Assembly: GCF_013618865.1 (NCBI RefSeq)
Contig: NZ_JABSOE010000011.1
Coordinates: 17,297-81,296 of the forward strand
Length of the DNA stretch: 64,000 nt
Source: Phocaeicola faecicola
GTDB taxonomy: Bacteria; Bacteroidota; Bacteroidia; Bacteroidales; Bacteroidaceae
Reading direction: 5' to 3'
The notes under the pieces were generated by a model. That model did not search any database and was not told where the DNA came from. It saw only the letters and a program-made list of their open reading frames with translations. Of the stretch, positions 40,111-49,098 are shown in pieces. The position numbers were made by a program, and so were the translations under genes. The first letter of the stretch is position 1, and the number at the start of each line of letters is the position of its first letter.

Positions 40111-41382
40111 ATGAAAGTTTTAATGTTTGGTTGGGAATTTCCTCCTCATATTTTAGGAGGTTTGGGTACTGCGAGCTATGGACTGACAAAAGGTATGTCG
40201 CAGCAGCCGGATATGGATATCACGTTCTGTATTCCCAAGCCGTGGGGAGATGAAGATCAGAGTTTCTTGAAAATCATAGGTATGAACAGTGTGCCCATCG
40301 TATGGCGCGATGTACAGTGGGACTATGTGAACAGCCGCGTAGGACATTATATGGATCCGCAGTTGTATTACGACTTGCGCGACCATATCTATGCCGACTT
40401 CAATTATATGCATACCAACGACCTGGGCTGTATGGAGTTCTCCGGAAGATATCCGGATAACTTGCACGAGGAAATCAACAACTATTCCATCGTAGCAGGT
40501 GTGGTAGCCCGTCAGCAGCAGTTTGATATCATCCACTCTCACGACTGGCTGACTTATCCGGCAGGTATTCATGCCAAGCAGATTTCCGGAAAACCGCTGG
40601 TTATCCACGTACATGCTACCGACTTCGACCGCAGCCGCGGTAATGTGAATCCTACGGTATATGCGATTGAAAAGAACGGTATGGACCATGCCGATTGTAT
40701 CATGTGTGTGAGCGAACTGACTCGTCAGACTGTAATTCATAAATATTATCAGGATCCTCGCAAGTGCTTTACCATGCACAATGCGGTGTCTCCTCTTCCA
40801 AAGGAAATCCAGGACATTGTTCCGAGAAAGAACCCGAAAGAGAAAATCGTCACTTTCCTTGGACGTATTACCATGCAGAAAGGACCGGAATATTTCGTGG
40901 AAGCGGCTGCCATGGTATTGAAACGTACCCGTAACATCCGTTTCGTAATGGCCGGAAGCGGGGATATGATGAATGCCATGATCCGTCTGGCTGCCGAAAG
41001 AGGCATTGCCGACCGTTTCCATTTCCCGGGCTTCATGAAAGGAAAACAGGTATATGAAGTATTGAAAGCCAGTGATGTGTATATCATGCCTTCGGTATCT
41101 GAGCCGTTCGGTATTTCTCCGCTGGAAGCAATGCAGTGCAGTGTACCTACCATCATCTCCAAGCAGTCGGGATGTGCCGAAATTCTGGAGAAATGTATTA
41201 AAACCGATTATTGGGATATTCACGCTATGGCGGATGCCATATATTCTATCTGTACCAATCCTTCGCTGTACGAATACCTGAGAGATGAAGGTAAGAAGGA
41301 AGTGGACAATATCGTTTGGGAGAAGGTTGGCCTGAAGGTGCGTGCCTTGTATGATCAGGTCTTGAATAATTATGGTAAATAA
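40111..41382 (+). CDS. Glycosyltransferase family 4-type (glycogen synthase-like)
   Basis: A 423-residue GT-B glycosyltransferase. The N-terminal domain has the glycine-rich loop PPHILGGLGTASYGL and HSHDWLTYPAG. The C-terminal nucleotide-sugar domain has VTFLGRITMQKGPEYF and the acid motif SEPFGISPLEAM (EX7E). Its place between the debranching enzyme and GH57 makes glycogen synthesis from a nucleotide-glucose the likely job. The sequence is closer to GT4 than to GT5 (GlgA), so the donor is unproven. Gap of 17 bases to the next gene. Confidence 0.93.
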   Translation: MKVLMFGWEFPPHILGGLGTASYGLTKGMSQQPDMDITFCIPKPWGDEDQSFLKIIGMNSVPIVWRDVQWDYVNSRVGHYMDPQLYYDLRDHIYADFNYMHTNDLGCMEFSGRYPDNLHEEINNYSIVAGVVARQQQFDIIHSHDWLTYPAGIHAKQISGKPLVIHVHATDFDRSRGNVNPTVYAIEKNGMDHADCIMCVSELTRQTVIHKYYQDPRKCFTMHNAVSPLPKEIQDIVPRKNPKEKIVTFLGRITMQKGPEYFVEAAAMVLKRTRNIRFVMAGSGDMMNAMIRLAAERGIADRFHFPGFMKGKQVYEVLKASDVYIMPSVSEPFGISPLEAMQCSVPTIISKQSGCAEILEKCIKTDYWDIHAMADAIYSICTNPSLYEYLRDEGKKEVDNIVWEKVGLKVRALYDQVLNNYGK

Positions 41383-41399
41383 CAAACATTCGGAAATTT

Positions 41400-42770
41400 A
41401 TGAAAACAATCTGTCTTTACTTTGAAGTACATCAGATTACTCACTTAAAACGTTATCGTTTTTTTGAAATAGGCAGTGATCACTATTATTACGATGATTA
41501 TGCCAACGAACAGGGCATCAACGAGGTGGCTGAACGCTCTTATATTCCTGCCCTGAAAACCCTGATCGGAATGGCGAAAGAGAACGAAGGAGAATTCAAG
41601 GTAGCTCTTTCTATCTCGGGTGTGGCTCTCGAACAGCTCGAAATCTATGCTCCGGCAGTGATTGAACTGTTGCACGAACTGAATGCAACCGGCTGCTGTG
41701 AATTTATCTGCGAGCCTTATTCTCACGGCTTGTCTTCACTCATCAGCGAAGAATGCTTCCGTGAAGAAGTTGAACGCATGCGCCGCAAAGTGAAAGATTA
41801 CTTCGGACAGGAACCGAAGGTATTCCGTAACTCCAGCTTGATTTATGACAACGAAATCGGTGGTATCGTGGCAAGCATGGGATTCAAGGGTATGCTGATT
41901 GAAGGTGCAAAACATGTACTGGGATGGAAGAGTCCTCACTACCTGTATCACTGCACGGAGAACCCGAACCTGAAGCTGCTGATGCGTGACTTCAAGTTGT
42001 CGGATGATATCAGCCTGCGCTTCTCTAACTCTGACTGGAACGAATATCCGCTGTTTGCCGACAAGTACATCGGATGGATTGCTTCTATGCCGGAAAATGA
42101 GCAGGTAATCAATATTTTCATGGAACTGTCTGCACTGGGTGTATTCCAGCCGCTTTCTTCCAACATCCTGGAATTCCTGAAGGCGTTGCCGGTATGTGCT
42201 AAGCAGCAGGGCATCACATTCTCTACTCCTTCTGAAATCGTTACCAAACTGAAATCGGTTGACATGATGGACGTGCCTTATCCGATGTCATGGGTAGACG
42301 AAGAAAGAGACATCAGCCCGTGGTTGGGTAACGTGATGCAGCGTGAAGCCTTCAACAAATTGTACAGCGTGGCAGAACGCGTATATCTGTGCGAAGACAA
42401 GCGTATCAAACAGGACTGGTATTACTTGCAGGCCAGCAACAACTTCCGTTTCATGACTACTAAGGAAACCGGTGTGGCATTGAACAGAGGTATCTATGAT
42501 TCTGCATACGATGCGTTTACCAACTACATGAATATCCTGGGCGACTTCCTGGGACGTGTGGATGCGTTGTATCCGGTAGACATGGACAATGAAGAACTGG
42601 GTTCACTGCTGACTACTATCAAGAATCAGGGAGAAGAACTGGTACAGTTGAATGATGAGGTAGCCAAATTGAAGAAAGCCTTGGCTAAGGCTGAAAAACA
42701 GGCCGGCGAAAAGAAGGCTGAAAAGAAGGAGACTGCTGCTAAGACAACTGCCAGAAAGACTAAAAAATAA
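41400..42770 (+). CDS. GH57-family alpha-amylase/glucanotransferase
   Basis: A 456-residue GH57 protein. The (beta/alpha)7 barrel region includes FEVHQITHLKRY, ALSISGVALEQLE, CEFICEPYSHGLSSL, MGFKGMLIEGAKHVLGWKSP and a C-terminal helical part. From about residue 395 on there is a coiled coil (QGEELVQLNDEVAKLKKALAK) and a Lys/Ala/Glu tail ending KTTARKTKK. The tail is unusual in GH57 and may tether the enzyme to glycogen or RNA. Last gene of the glycogen run; a 17-bp hairpin terminator follows. Confidence 0.94.
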   Translation: MKTICLYFEVHQITHLKRYRFFEIGSDHYYYDDYANEQGINEVAERSYIPALKTLIGMAKENEGEFKVALSISGVALEQLEIYAPAVIELLHELNATGCCEFICEPYSHGLSSLISEECFREEVERMRRKVKDYFGQEPKVFRNSSLIYDNEIGGIVASMGFKGMLIEGAKHVLGWKSPHYLYHCTENPNLKLLMRDFKLSDDISLRFSNSDWNEYPLFADKYIGWIASMPENEQVINIFMELSALGVFQPLSSNILEFLKALPVCAKQQGITFSTPSEIVTKLKSVDMMDVPYPMSWVDEERDISPWLGNVMQREAFNKLYSVAERVYLCEDKRIKQDWYYLQASNNFRFMTTKETGVALNRGIYDSAYDAFTNYMNILGDFLGRVDALYPVDMDNEELGSLLTTIKNQGEELVQLNDEVAKLKKALAKAEKQAGEKKAEKKETAAKTTARKTKK

Positions 42771-42827
42771 GAATTATTCTTCACTTAAAGCAGAGGGGAA
42801 GTAACTGGTTTTTCGGTTGCTTCAAAT

Positions 42828-42871
42828 AAAGGAACAGGATGTGGTAAGGGGAAGCCATGTCTTGTTCCTTT
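42828..42871 (+). terminator. Glycogen operon terminator
   Basis: A 17-bp stem with G-U pairs, AAAGGAACAGGATGTGG against CCATGTCTTGTTCCTTT, ten-base loop, then TTTTC. Confidence 0.85.
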
Positions 42872-42946
42872 TCTTGTTTGCGGACCGGCGTTTTTGGGGA
42901 AACGAAGAATCTGGAGTTGGTTGGGCTCACAGGGTGGCCTGTCGGG

Positions 42947-42977
42947 GGATAACCGGTTATTCCATTCCGGATAACCG
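42947..42977. repeat. Overlapping ATAACCG repeats
   Basis: ATAACCGGTTAT (42949-42960) is a perfect palindrome, and GGATAACCG recurs at 42969-42977, allowing two alternative hairpins. Confidence 0.5.
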
Positions 42978-43070
42978 TGAATTTCTCTTTCTTCCGTTTT
43001 GCAAAAGAAACCACCTGCAGGAACCAAAAATAACCGCCAGCGCAGTTTTAAGAATCAACGTCTTCATTTC

Positions 43071-43093
43071 ATTAATCGGCGACGCTGATTAAT
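43071..43093. repeat. 23-bp palindrome
   Basis: ATTAATCGGCG, a central A, and CGCTGATTAAT: 11-base arms with a single mismatch (G-U in RNA). Flanking GCGCAGTTTT and AAAACCGCAGC extend the symmetry. Confidence 0.55.
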
Positions 43094-43309
43094 AAAACCG
43101 CAGCGGTAAGGCAAATATCATTCAAGACGGTGGCATGAAACAAATCAGATACTGTAATGTATATGCCGGCTCATTTGCAAAAATAATCCGATGAATCCTT
43201 CCGCCGTTATCCGGCGAGTCTTTCTGTCTCAAATTCTCTAAATATCCAGACTTGGCGCATAAATGCACCAGATTTTTACGTGGATGTGCATTTTTCTCTT
43301 GATATTATG

Positions 43310-43317
43310 TAACTTTG
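43310..43317 (+). promoter_or_regulatory. -7 box upstream of yigZ-type gene
   Basis: TAACTTTG, a full match to TAnnTTTG. No good -33 TTG. Confidence 0.45.
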
Positions 43318-43467
43318 TGTCGCTTTGAGGCTGCTGGAAGCCGGTACGGTACTGCCGGAATGCTTTGCCGACTGCCTTTGTGGGAGTCCGGATGCCGGTC
43401 GGTACACGCTTTGCATTGCGCCGCAGCCCGTGAATAATGAGGAAGATAGTTTGTTTTTTAATTAGAA

Positions 43468-44082
43468 ATGATTTGCCAAGTGGAAGATACCTATAAAACC
43501 ATTCTCAGCCGTTCGGAATCGATTTATACCGAAAAAAGGAGTAAGTTCATCGCCATTGCCCTTCCCGTACGTACGTTGTCCGAAGTCAAGGATTACCTGG
43601 AGGAATACCAGAAGAAATATTATGACGCCCGGCACGTATGCTATGCCTATATGCTGGGAGCAGAGCGGAAGGAGTTCCGTGCCAATGACAACGGCGAACC
43701 CTCGGGAACGGCAGGGAAACCGATTCTGGGGCAGATCAATTCGAAGGAGCTGACGGATGTCCTGGTAATCGTGGTCCGCTACTTCGGCGGAATCAAACTG
43801 GGCACGAGCGGACTCATCGTGGCTTATCGTACTGCAGCCGCACAGGCGCTGGAGGAGGCGGAGGTGATAGAGAAGACCGTGGACGAGGAAGTGACGGTGA
43901 TTTTTGAATATCCGTTTATGAACGACGTCATGCGCATCGTCAAGGAAGAGGAACCGGAGATTCTGGAGCAGACATACGACATGGACTGCCTGATGCGCCT
44001 CCGTATCCGCAAGTCGGCAATGCCCCGCATGCGGGCACGGCTGGAGAAAGTGGAGACCCTGCGTTTTCCCGAGCCGGTGTAA
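43468..44082 (+). CDS. YigZ/IMPACT-family protein
   Basis: A 204-residue protein. The IMPACT N-terminal domain (about 10-120) shows RSKFIAIA, the GEPSGTAGKPIL loop and VVRYFGGIKLGTSGL. A C-terminal DUF1949 ferredoxin-like domain (about 140-200) follows. Such proteins are thought to bind RNA or influence translation in eukaryotes and archaea; the bacterial role is unclear. It ends 90 bases before the porin start and is not obviously part of the pst operon. Confidence 0.94.
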   Translation: MICQVEDTYKTILSRSESIYTEKRSKFIAIALPVRTLSEVKDYLEEYQKKYYDARHVCYAYMLGAERKEFRANDNGEPSGTAGKPILGQINSKELTDVLVIVVRYFGGIKLGTSGLIVAYRTAAAQALEEAEVIEKTVDEEVTVIFEYPFMNDVMRIVKEEEPEILEQTYDMDCLMRLRIRKSAMPRMRARLEKVETLRFPEPV

Positions 44083-44087
44083 CGGTA

Positions 44088-44116
44088 TTGTAATACTAAT
44101 GACATAATCTGTTTAT
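44088..44116 (+). promoter_or_regulatory. Possible Pho box upstream of the porin-pst operon
   Basis: TTGTAAT (44088), ATGACAT (44099) and CTGTTTA (44109) recur at 11- and 10-base steps and resemble the E. coli half-site CTGTCAT at 5, 5 and 4 of 7. They sit just before the -7 box at 44127, where a PhoB activator would bind. Confidence 0.35.
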
Positions 44117-44126
44117 CCCGGCATCC

Positions 44127-44134
44127 TACTTTTG
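44127..44134 (+). promoter_or_regulatory. -7 box of the porin-pst operon
   Basis: TACTTTTG matches TAnnTTTG. No -33 TTG at the usual distance, as expected for an activator-dependent promoter. Confidence 0.5.
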
Positions 44135-44172
44135 CTCCCGGAAAATAAAAAACAAAGTTGAGCAAAAGAAAT

Positions 44173-45168
44173 ATGATAGAACGAAGTATGTTGGTTCTGG
44201 GAATTGCGGGCTGTGCATGCACTGCAGTCCATGCCGGTAATTCCGATGTGGAAACGCAGACAAACACACCGAAAGGTAAGGCGATAATCACCATTTATTC
44301 TGACATCCATTCCGGATTCGGACAGGTAAACGATGACCGGGGCTTTAATCTTGACAGAGCTTATCTGGGTTACCAGTATGATTTGTCCGGGTCACTGCAG
44401 ATAAAGGCCGTGGCCGACTTCGGTCAGGTTAAGGAGGTGAATGACTATCAGAGGATAGGTTTCATCAAAAATGCACTGGTATCCTGGAAGCGGAACAAAT
44501 GGACGCTGAATGCCGGCTTGATTTCTACTACTCAGTTCAAGTTGCAGGAAGACTTTTGGGGAAAGCGTTATATCATGAAATCTTTCCAGGACGAATATAA
44601 ATTCGGCAGCAGTGCCGACCTGGCTGTCTCGGCTGCTTATTCATTCAATTCCATTATTTCGGCAGATGCGATTGTAGCCAATGGAGAAGGTTACAAGAGA
44701 CTGCAGGTACAGGACGGTCTGCTGTATGGGGCAGGCGTCACCCTTACTCCGTGTAAAGGTCTTTCTGTACGTCTGTACGGATCGTACAATGAGGGCACCC
44801 AGCCTTCGGAAAAAGGCATCGTCAGCTTCGCCTCTTTTGTAGGATACAAGCATACTGACTTCTCGGTGGCTGCCGAATACAATTATCAGAAAAACAGCAA
44901 TTATACTTCCGGATGCGATCAGGGGGGTGTCTCGGTATATGCCAATGTGAACCTGAACAAGAAAGTCGGACTTTTCGGACGCTGGGATTATCTGGAGTCG
45001 AAAGGACGCTGGAACATCGATGCCGACGGAATGACCGGGGTGGTCGGAGCCGAATTCAAATTGGGAAAATACATTTCCCTGTCTCCGAACTTCCGGATCA
45101 ATGTGCCGAAAGCGGACAATTCTCCGAATGTATATTATGCTTACCTGAATGCTTCCTTTGCAATCTGA
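44173..45168 (+). CDS. Outer-membrane porin-like beta-barrel linked to phosphate uptake
   Basis: A 331-residue protein. The ATG at 44173 gives a signal peptide (MIERSMLVLGIAGCACTAVHA); a TTG at 44158 would add five residues. Alternating hydrophobic/aromatic strands run to the end (IITIYSDIHSGFG, LDRAYLGYQYDL, SVAAEYNYQKN, YAYLNASFAI), with the terminal residues hydrophobic as in porins. Placement just before pstS suggests a phosphate-selective porin comparable to OprP in role, though sequence similarity cannot be judged here. Confidence 0.82.
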   Translation: MIERSMLVLGIAGCACTAVHAGNSDVETQTNTPKGKAIITIYSDIHSGFGQVNDDRGFNLDRAYLGYQYDLSGSLQIKAVADFGQVKEVNDYQRIGFIKNALVSWKRNKWTLNAGLISTTQFKLQEDFWGKRYIMKSFQDEYKFGSSADLAVSAAYSFNSIISADAIVANGEGYKRLQVQDGLLYGAGVTLTPCKGLSVRLYGSYNEGTQPSEKGIVSFASFVGYKHTDFSVAAEYNYQKNSNYTSGCDQGGVSVYANVNLNKKVGLFGRWDYLESKGRWNIDADGMTGVVGAEFKLGKYISLSPNFRINVPKADNSPNVYYAYLNASFAI

Positions 45169-45230
45169 TGAGGGGCTTCGGAAACTGTGAATCTTAATCG
45201 AAAACAACTATTATACTAATTTACATAGCA

Positions 45231-46283
45231 ATGAAAAAGTATTATTATCCTTTGGTAGCAGGCTTGATGGCAATGGCTGTATGCGCCTGCGGTGGACAGA
45301 AATCAAGTGGTGAATCAGTAGAACTGACTGGGGCTGGAGCTACGTTTCCTCTGCCTTTTTACAATATGACTTTTGAAGGATACAGTGCAACGCACGCCGA
45401 CCGTGTATCTTATGGCGGCATCGGCAGTGGCGGTGGTGTACGTAACCTGAAGGACGGAATCGTGGACTTTGCGGGAAGTGATGCCTTCCTGAGCGACAAG
45501 GAAATGACTGAAATGCCGGCTGTGGTACATATCCCGACCTGTATGGGAGCGGTGGTACTGGCTTACAACTTGCCGGATGTAGTGAAACTGAATCTGTCGG
45601 GTGAGGTGATTGCCGATATCTATGCCGGAAAGATTACCGACTGGAACGATGCTCGCCTGCAGGAACTGAATCCGGACGTGAAACTGCCGGCCAAGAAAAT
45701 CATTCTGGCTTTCCGTTCGGACGGTAGCGGTACGACTTTCGTGTTTACCGATTATCTGTCAAAGGTCAGCGAAAACTGGAAGAATACCTACGGGGCAGGA
45801 AAGACAGTTGACTTCCCTGTCGGACAGGCTGCAAAAGGTAATCCGGGTGTAGCCGGCATCATTGCACAGACTCCTTATTCTTTGGGATACATCGGTTCTG
45901 AATATGCATTTGCACAGAAGATTCCTTGTGCCAGTGTCATCAATGCACAGGGCGAGGCCGTACTGCCGGATACAAAGAGCATTTCTGCGGCTGCCGGTGA
46001 GATTCCGCAGGATACCCGCTGCTCCATTACCAATGCCGATGCACCGGGAGCTTATCCTATCAGCTGTTTCACCTGGTTGCTGATTTACAAGGAACAGGAT
46101 TATTCAAGCCGTTCTGAAGCTCAGGCAAAGGCTACGCTGGAACTGATGAAATACATTCTGAGCGACAGCATCCAGCAGACTACAGAGGCTGTACATTATG
46201 CTCCGCTGCCTAAGAAGGCTGTCGAACTGAGCCTGAACAACCTGAAAGAGGTAACTTACAAAGGTCAGCCGGTTCTGAAATAA
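45231..46283 (+). CDS. pstS: Phosphate ABC transporter substrate-binding lipoprotein PstS
   Basis: A 350-residue binding protein. Lipoprotein signal MKKYYYPLVAGLMAMAVCAC with the lipidated Cys near residue 20. The phosphate-binding loops are GAGATFPLPFY, IGSGGGVRNL with GSDAF, and FRSDGSGTTFVF. The PstS family pattern of an Ala/Gly-rich ligand loop is intact. It is 62 bases after the porin and 42 before pstC, consistent with one operon. Confidence 0.96.
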   Translation: MKKYYYPLVAGLMAMAVCACGGQKSSGESVELTGAGATFPLPFYNMTFEGYSATHADRVSYGGIGSGGGVRNLKDGIVDFAGSDAFLSDKEMTEMPAVVHIPTCMGAVVLAYNLPDVVKLNLSGEVIADIYAGKITDWNDARLQELNPDVKLPAKKIILAFRSDGSGTTFVFTDYLSKVSENWKNTYGAGKTVDFPVGQAAKGNPGVAGIIAQTPYSLGYIGSEYAFAQKIPCASVINAQGEAVLPDTKSISAAAGEIPQDTRCSITNADAPGAYPISCFTWLLIYKEQDYSSRSEAQAKATLELMKYILSDSIQQTTEAVHYAPLPKKAVELSLNNLKEVTYKGQPVLK

Positions 46284-46325
46284 GCAGACGCAATAAAGGT
46301 TTAACTTGATAAAGTAAGATCGGTT

Positions 46326-47183
46326 ATGCAAGACAAGATATTCAGAGGCTTGCTGATTGCATCGGCTGTGGTTATTCCAATCATCGGTGGGGGAATTGTC
46401 TATTCCCTCACAGCCGATGCTTCCGGAGCGTTTGAACACTTTGGATTCTGGAATTTCATATTTTCGGACGACTGGGTGACCACATCGGGAAAAGAAAGCT
46501 ATGGAGCACTTCCGTTCATTACGGGTACGTTGCTGACTACCTTTCTGGCATTGCTCATGTGCATCCCGTTTTCCTTGCCGGTGGCCCTGTTTACGGGTGA
46601 GTATTTCCGGGGAAAGAAGATTGCGGCCATATTGGGTACGGTAGTCGACCTGCTGGCAGGTATCCCTTCCATCATCTACGGTTTGTGGGGATTCTACGTG
46701 CTGCGCAACGTGTTCATGCATCTTAATCTTTCTCCTCAGGGCTCAGGTATCCTTACGGCAGCCTTCGTGCTGGCCATCATGATTGTGCCCTATGCCTCTT
46801 CACTGAGTGCCGAATTCATCAAGATGGTTCCTTCCGACCTGAAGGAAGGGGCGTATGCGATGGGGGCCACACGGGCGGAGGTCATCCGGCGGATCATTTT
46901 CCCGATGGCAGGTTCCGGTATTTTTTCGGCCTATATCCTGGCAATCGGACGTGCACTGGGAGAGACCATGACGGTGACGATGCTGATCGGAAATACCAAC
47001 CAGATTCCGGATACGCTCCGTACTACGGGAAATACAATGGCAAGTATCATCGCCAACCAGTTTGGTGAGGCAGACGGTCTGAAGCTTTCCTCGCTGATTG
47101 CCATCGGACTGTTGCTCTTCCTGATCACTGCCATTATCAACCTGATCGGAAAGATGTTGATTCGAAAAGCAAGACATGTGTAA
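46326..47183 (+). CDS. pstC: Phosphate ABC transporter permease PstC
   Basis: A 285-residue permease with about six helices. The ABC permease EAA-type loop is EGAYAMGATRAEVIRRIIFPMA (residues about 175-196), with VDLLAGIPSIIYGLWGF before it, typical of PstC. The short N-terminus begins MQDKIFRGLLIAS. Sixteen bases separate it from pstA. Confidence 0.95.
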   Translation: MQDKIFRGLLIASAVVIPIIGGGIVYSLTADASGAFEHFGFWNFIFSDDWVTTSGKESYGALPFITGTLLTTFLALLMCIPFSLPVALFTGEYFRGKKIAAILGTVVDLLAGIPSIIYGLWGFYVLRNVFMHLNLSPQGSGILTAAFVLAIMIVPYASSLSAEFIKMVPSDLKEGAYAMGATRAEVIRRIIFPMAGSGIFSAYILAIGRALGETMTVTMLIGNTNQIPDTLRTTGNTMASIIANQFGEADGLKLSSLIAIGLLLFLITAIINLIGKMLIRKARHV

Positions 47184-47199
47184 TTTCTTCTAAGATAAT

Positions 47200-48072
47200 A
47201 TGATAACAAAAGATAAGAATATACAAGTCCGTATTCTGAAAAACCGGTTGCTTTACATCGGTGTCTGTCTGTTGTCGGCACTCACCGCGATACCGCTGCT
47301 GGCTATTCTGGGAGAAGTGCTGATTAAGGGATGGAATCAGTTGGGATGGTCGTTTTTTACGGAGGCCACTCCGAATGCCTATAAGGCCATGATGGCGGCT
47401 GCGGCCGGAGAGAGTGTGCCCGGAGGTATTGCCAATGGTATCATTGGTACGTTCCTGATGCTGTTGCTGGCCTCTGTAGTGGCCATACCGGTGGGTATTT
47501 TCTGTGGTATCTGTCTTTCCGAATACCGGAAGAGCTGGTTTGCGACGGTAGTGAGTTACCTGACCGACCTGCTTCAGGGAACGCCTTCCATCATCATCGG
47601 TATCATTACGTATATCTGGGTGGTAGTGCCCATGAAAGGATATTCGGCCTTTGCCGGAAGTGTGGCCTTGTTTATCATGATGCTTCCGCTCATTATCCGT
47701 TCTACGGAAGAAACCATGAAGGCCTTGCCCGAAACGCTGAAGGAAGCCGGACTGGCGCTGGGAGGAAGTTATTGGAGGGTGATGCTTCAGGTTATGCTGC
47801 CTTCTGCACTGGGCAGTATCTTTACCGGTATCCTGCTGTCTATCTCGAGAGTCGTGGGAGAAACGGCGCCGCTGATGTTTACCGCCCTGGGCGGGGCTGC
47901 CATCAGCTGGAATATGGCCCGCCCGATGTCGGCAGTGCCTCTGCTGATATGGGAGTTCTTCAACGATCCTAATTTGCAGAACCTGGTATGGGGAGCTTCT
48001 CTCTTCCTGCTGACATTTGTGTTGTGTTTGAATTTATTGGCTAAAAGACTTGCGAAAAAATGGAAAATATAA
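47200..48072 (+). CDS. pstA: Phosphate ABC transporter permease PstA
   Basis: A 290-residue permease with the loop KEAGLALGGSYWRVMLQVMLP and the signature stretch LTDLLQGTPSIIIGIITYIWV. GETAPLMFTALGG near the C-terminus is typical of PstA. Its last 13 bases overlap pstB. Confidence 0.95.
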   Translation: MITKDKNIQVRILKNRLLYIGVCLLSALTAIPLLAILGEVLIKGWNQLGWSFFTEATPNAYKAMMAAAAGESVPGGIANGIIGTFLMLLLASVVAIPVGIFCGICLSEYRKSWFATVVSYLTDLLQGTPSIIIGIITYIWVVVPMKGYSAFAGSVALFIMMLPLIIRSTEETMKALPETLKEAGLALGGSYWRVMLQVMLPSALGSIFTGILLSISRVVGETAPLMFTALGGAAISWNMARPMSAVPLLIWEFFNDPNLQNLVWGASLFLLTFVLCLNLLAKRLAKKWKI

Positions 48073-48830
48073 AAGAACCTATCTTACAGATGAAGGATGT
48101 GTGTATTTCGTACACTTCTGATACAATGGCTGTGAAACACGTATCGGCCAGCATACAGCGGAATACGATTACTGCCATCATGGGACCGTCGGGATGCGGA
48201 AAGAGTACGCTGCTGCGCGCGGTCAACCGGATGCATGAGTTGTATAAGAATATCCGTGTGACCGGGGAAATCCTGTTGAACGGAGAGAACGTGCTGGCAA
48301 TGGAGCCGATTGAGGAACGGCGCAAGATCGGTATGGTGTTCCAGCGTCCGAATCCGTTCCCGACCATGAATATTTACGACAACGTGCTTGCGGGCTACCT
48401 GCTGAACGGCATCCGTCTGTCGAAGAGTGAGAAGGACGAGATTGTGGAGCGCAACCTGCGCAACGTGGCTTTGTGGGATGAGGTGAAGGATTCGCTGACC
48501 AAACGGGGAACGTTCCTTTCGGGAGGACAGCAGCAGCGTCTTTGCATCGCGCGTTCACTGGCGCTTCAGCCGGATGTCCTGCTGATGGATGAGCCGACTT
48601 CGGCCTTGGACCCGATTGCTACCAAATATATCGAGGAACTGATTCTGCAGCTGAAGAAGGATGTGACGATCCTGATTGTGACGCACAACATGTCGCAGGC
48701 CATGCGTATTTCCGATTATTCGATGTTTATGTTCTTGGGCGAACTGGTGGAATATGACCGTACGGACAAGATGTTCGATTCACCCAGCGACGAGCGTACA
48801 CGTGCTTATCTGACGGGTAAAATGGGATAA
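48060..48830 (+). CDS. pstB: Phosphate ABC transporter ATP-binding protein PstB
   Basis: A 256-residue ATPase. Walker A GPSGCGKST (residues about 42-50), Q-loop VFQRPNPFP, signature LSGGQQQRLCIARSL, Walker B VLLMDEPTSALDP and H-loop VTHNM are all present. The start overlaps pstA, so the two are translationally coupled. It is the last gene; a terminator follows 50 bases on, and no phoU gene lies between it and the next SusC gene. Confidence 0.97.
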   Translation: MENIKEPILQMKDVCISYTSDTMAVKHVSASIQRNTITAIMGPSGCGKSTLLRAVNRMHELYKNIRVTGEILLNGENVLAMEPIEERRKIGMVFQRPNPFPTMNIYDNVLAGYLLNGIRLSKSEKDEIVERNLRNVALWDEVKDSLTKRGTFLSGGQQQRLCIARSLALQPDVLLMDEPTSALDPIATKYIEELILQLKKDVTILIVTHNMSQAMRISDYSMFMFLGELVEYDRTDKMFDSPSDERTRAYLTGKMG

Positions 48831-48876
48831 GTATCTGAGGGATGTCTGTGGGGGATGTCCGGAGGAAATGAAGATA

Positions 48877-48930
48877 CAGGAGTATCTCAGGAAGCAGTTG
48901 TTTGCTGCTACTGGGAGACTCCTTTTTTAT
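48877..48930 (+). terminator. pst operon terminator
   Basis: AGGAGT (48878-48883) pairs with ACTCCT (48918-48923) with a further imperfect stem inside, followed by six T. Confidence 0.75.
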
Positions 48931-49090
48931 TTTCGGGCAAATGGCCGGAGGGGACAGAAATGACATGGAAAAAGCCCTTGTGAGACTGAATATCCGGATG
49001 GGAAAGGGGAAAATCTGGTATTAAAAAGGGTAAAAGGATGTATATGACACATAAATTTCTTATATATATGCTTTTTCTTGCAAAAAATGA

Positions 49091-49098
49091 TATCTTTG
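49091..49098 (+). promoter_or_regulatory. -7 box of the second SusC/SusD unit
   Basis: TATCTTTG, full match to TAnnTTTG. It implies a leader of about 255 bases to the SusC start. Confidence 0.5.

Larger units (their letters stand above)
42771..43467. other. 697-base intergenic region, possible decayed gene
   Basis: After the terminator at 42828-42871 it carries palindromes at 42947-42977 and 43071-43093 and weak ORFs on both strands without recognisable domains. A TAACTTTG box at 43310-43317 probably starts the YigZ transcript (leader of about 145 bases). Confidence 0.45.

Noticed and set aside
40153..41385. 410-codon - strand ORF opposite the glycosyltransferase
   Set aside because: Shadow; the + strand protein has complete GT-B motifs and tight operon spacing.
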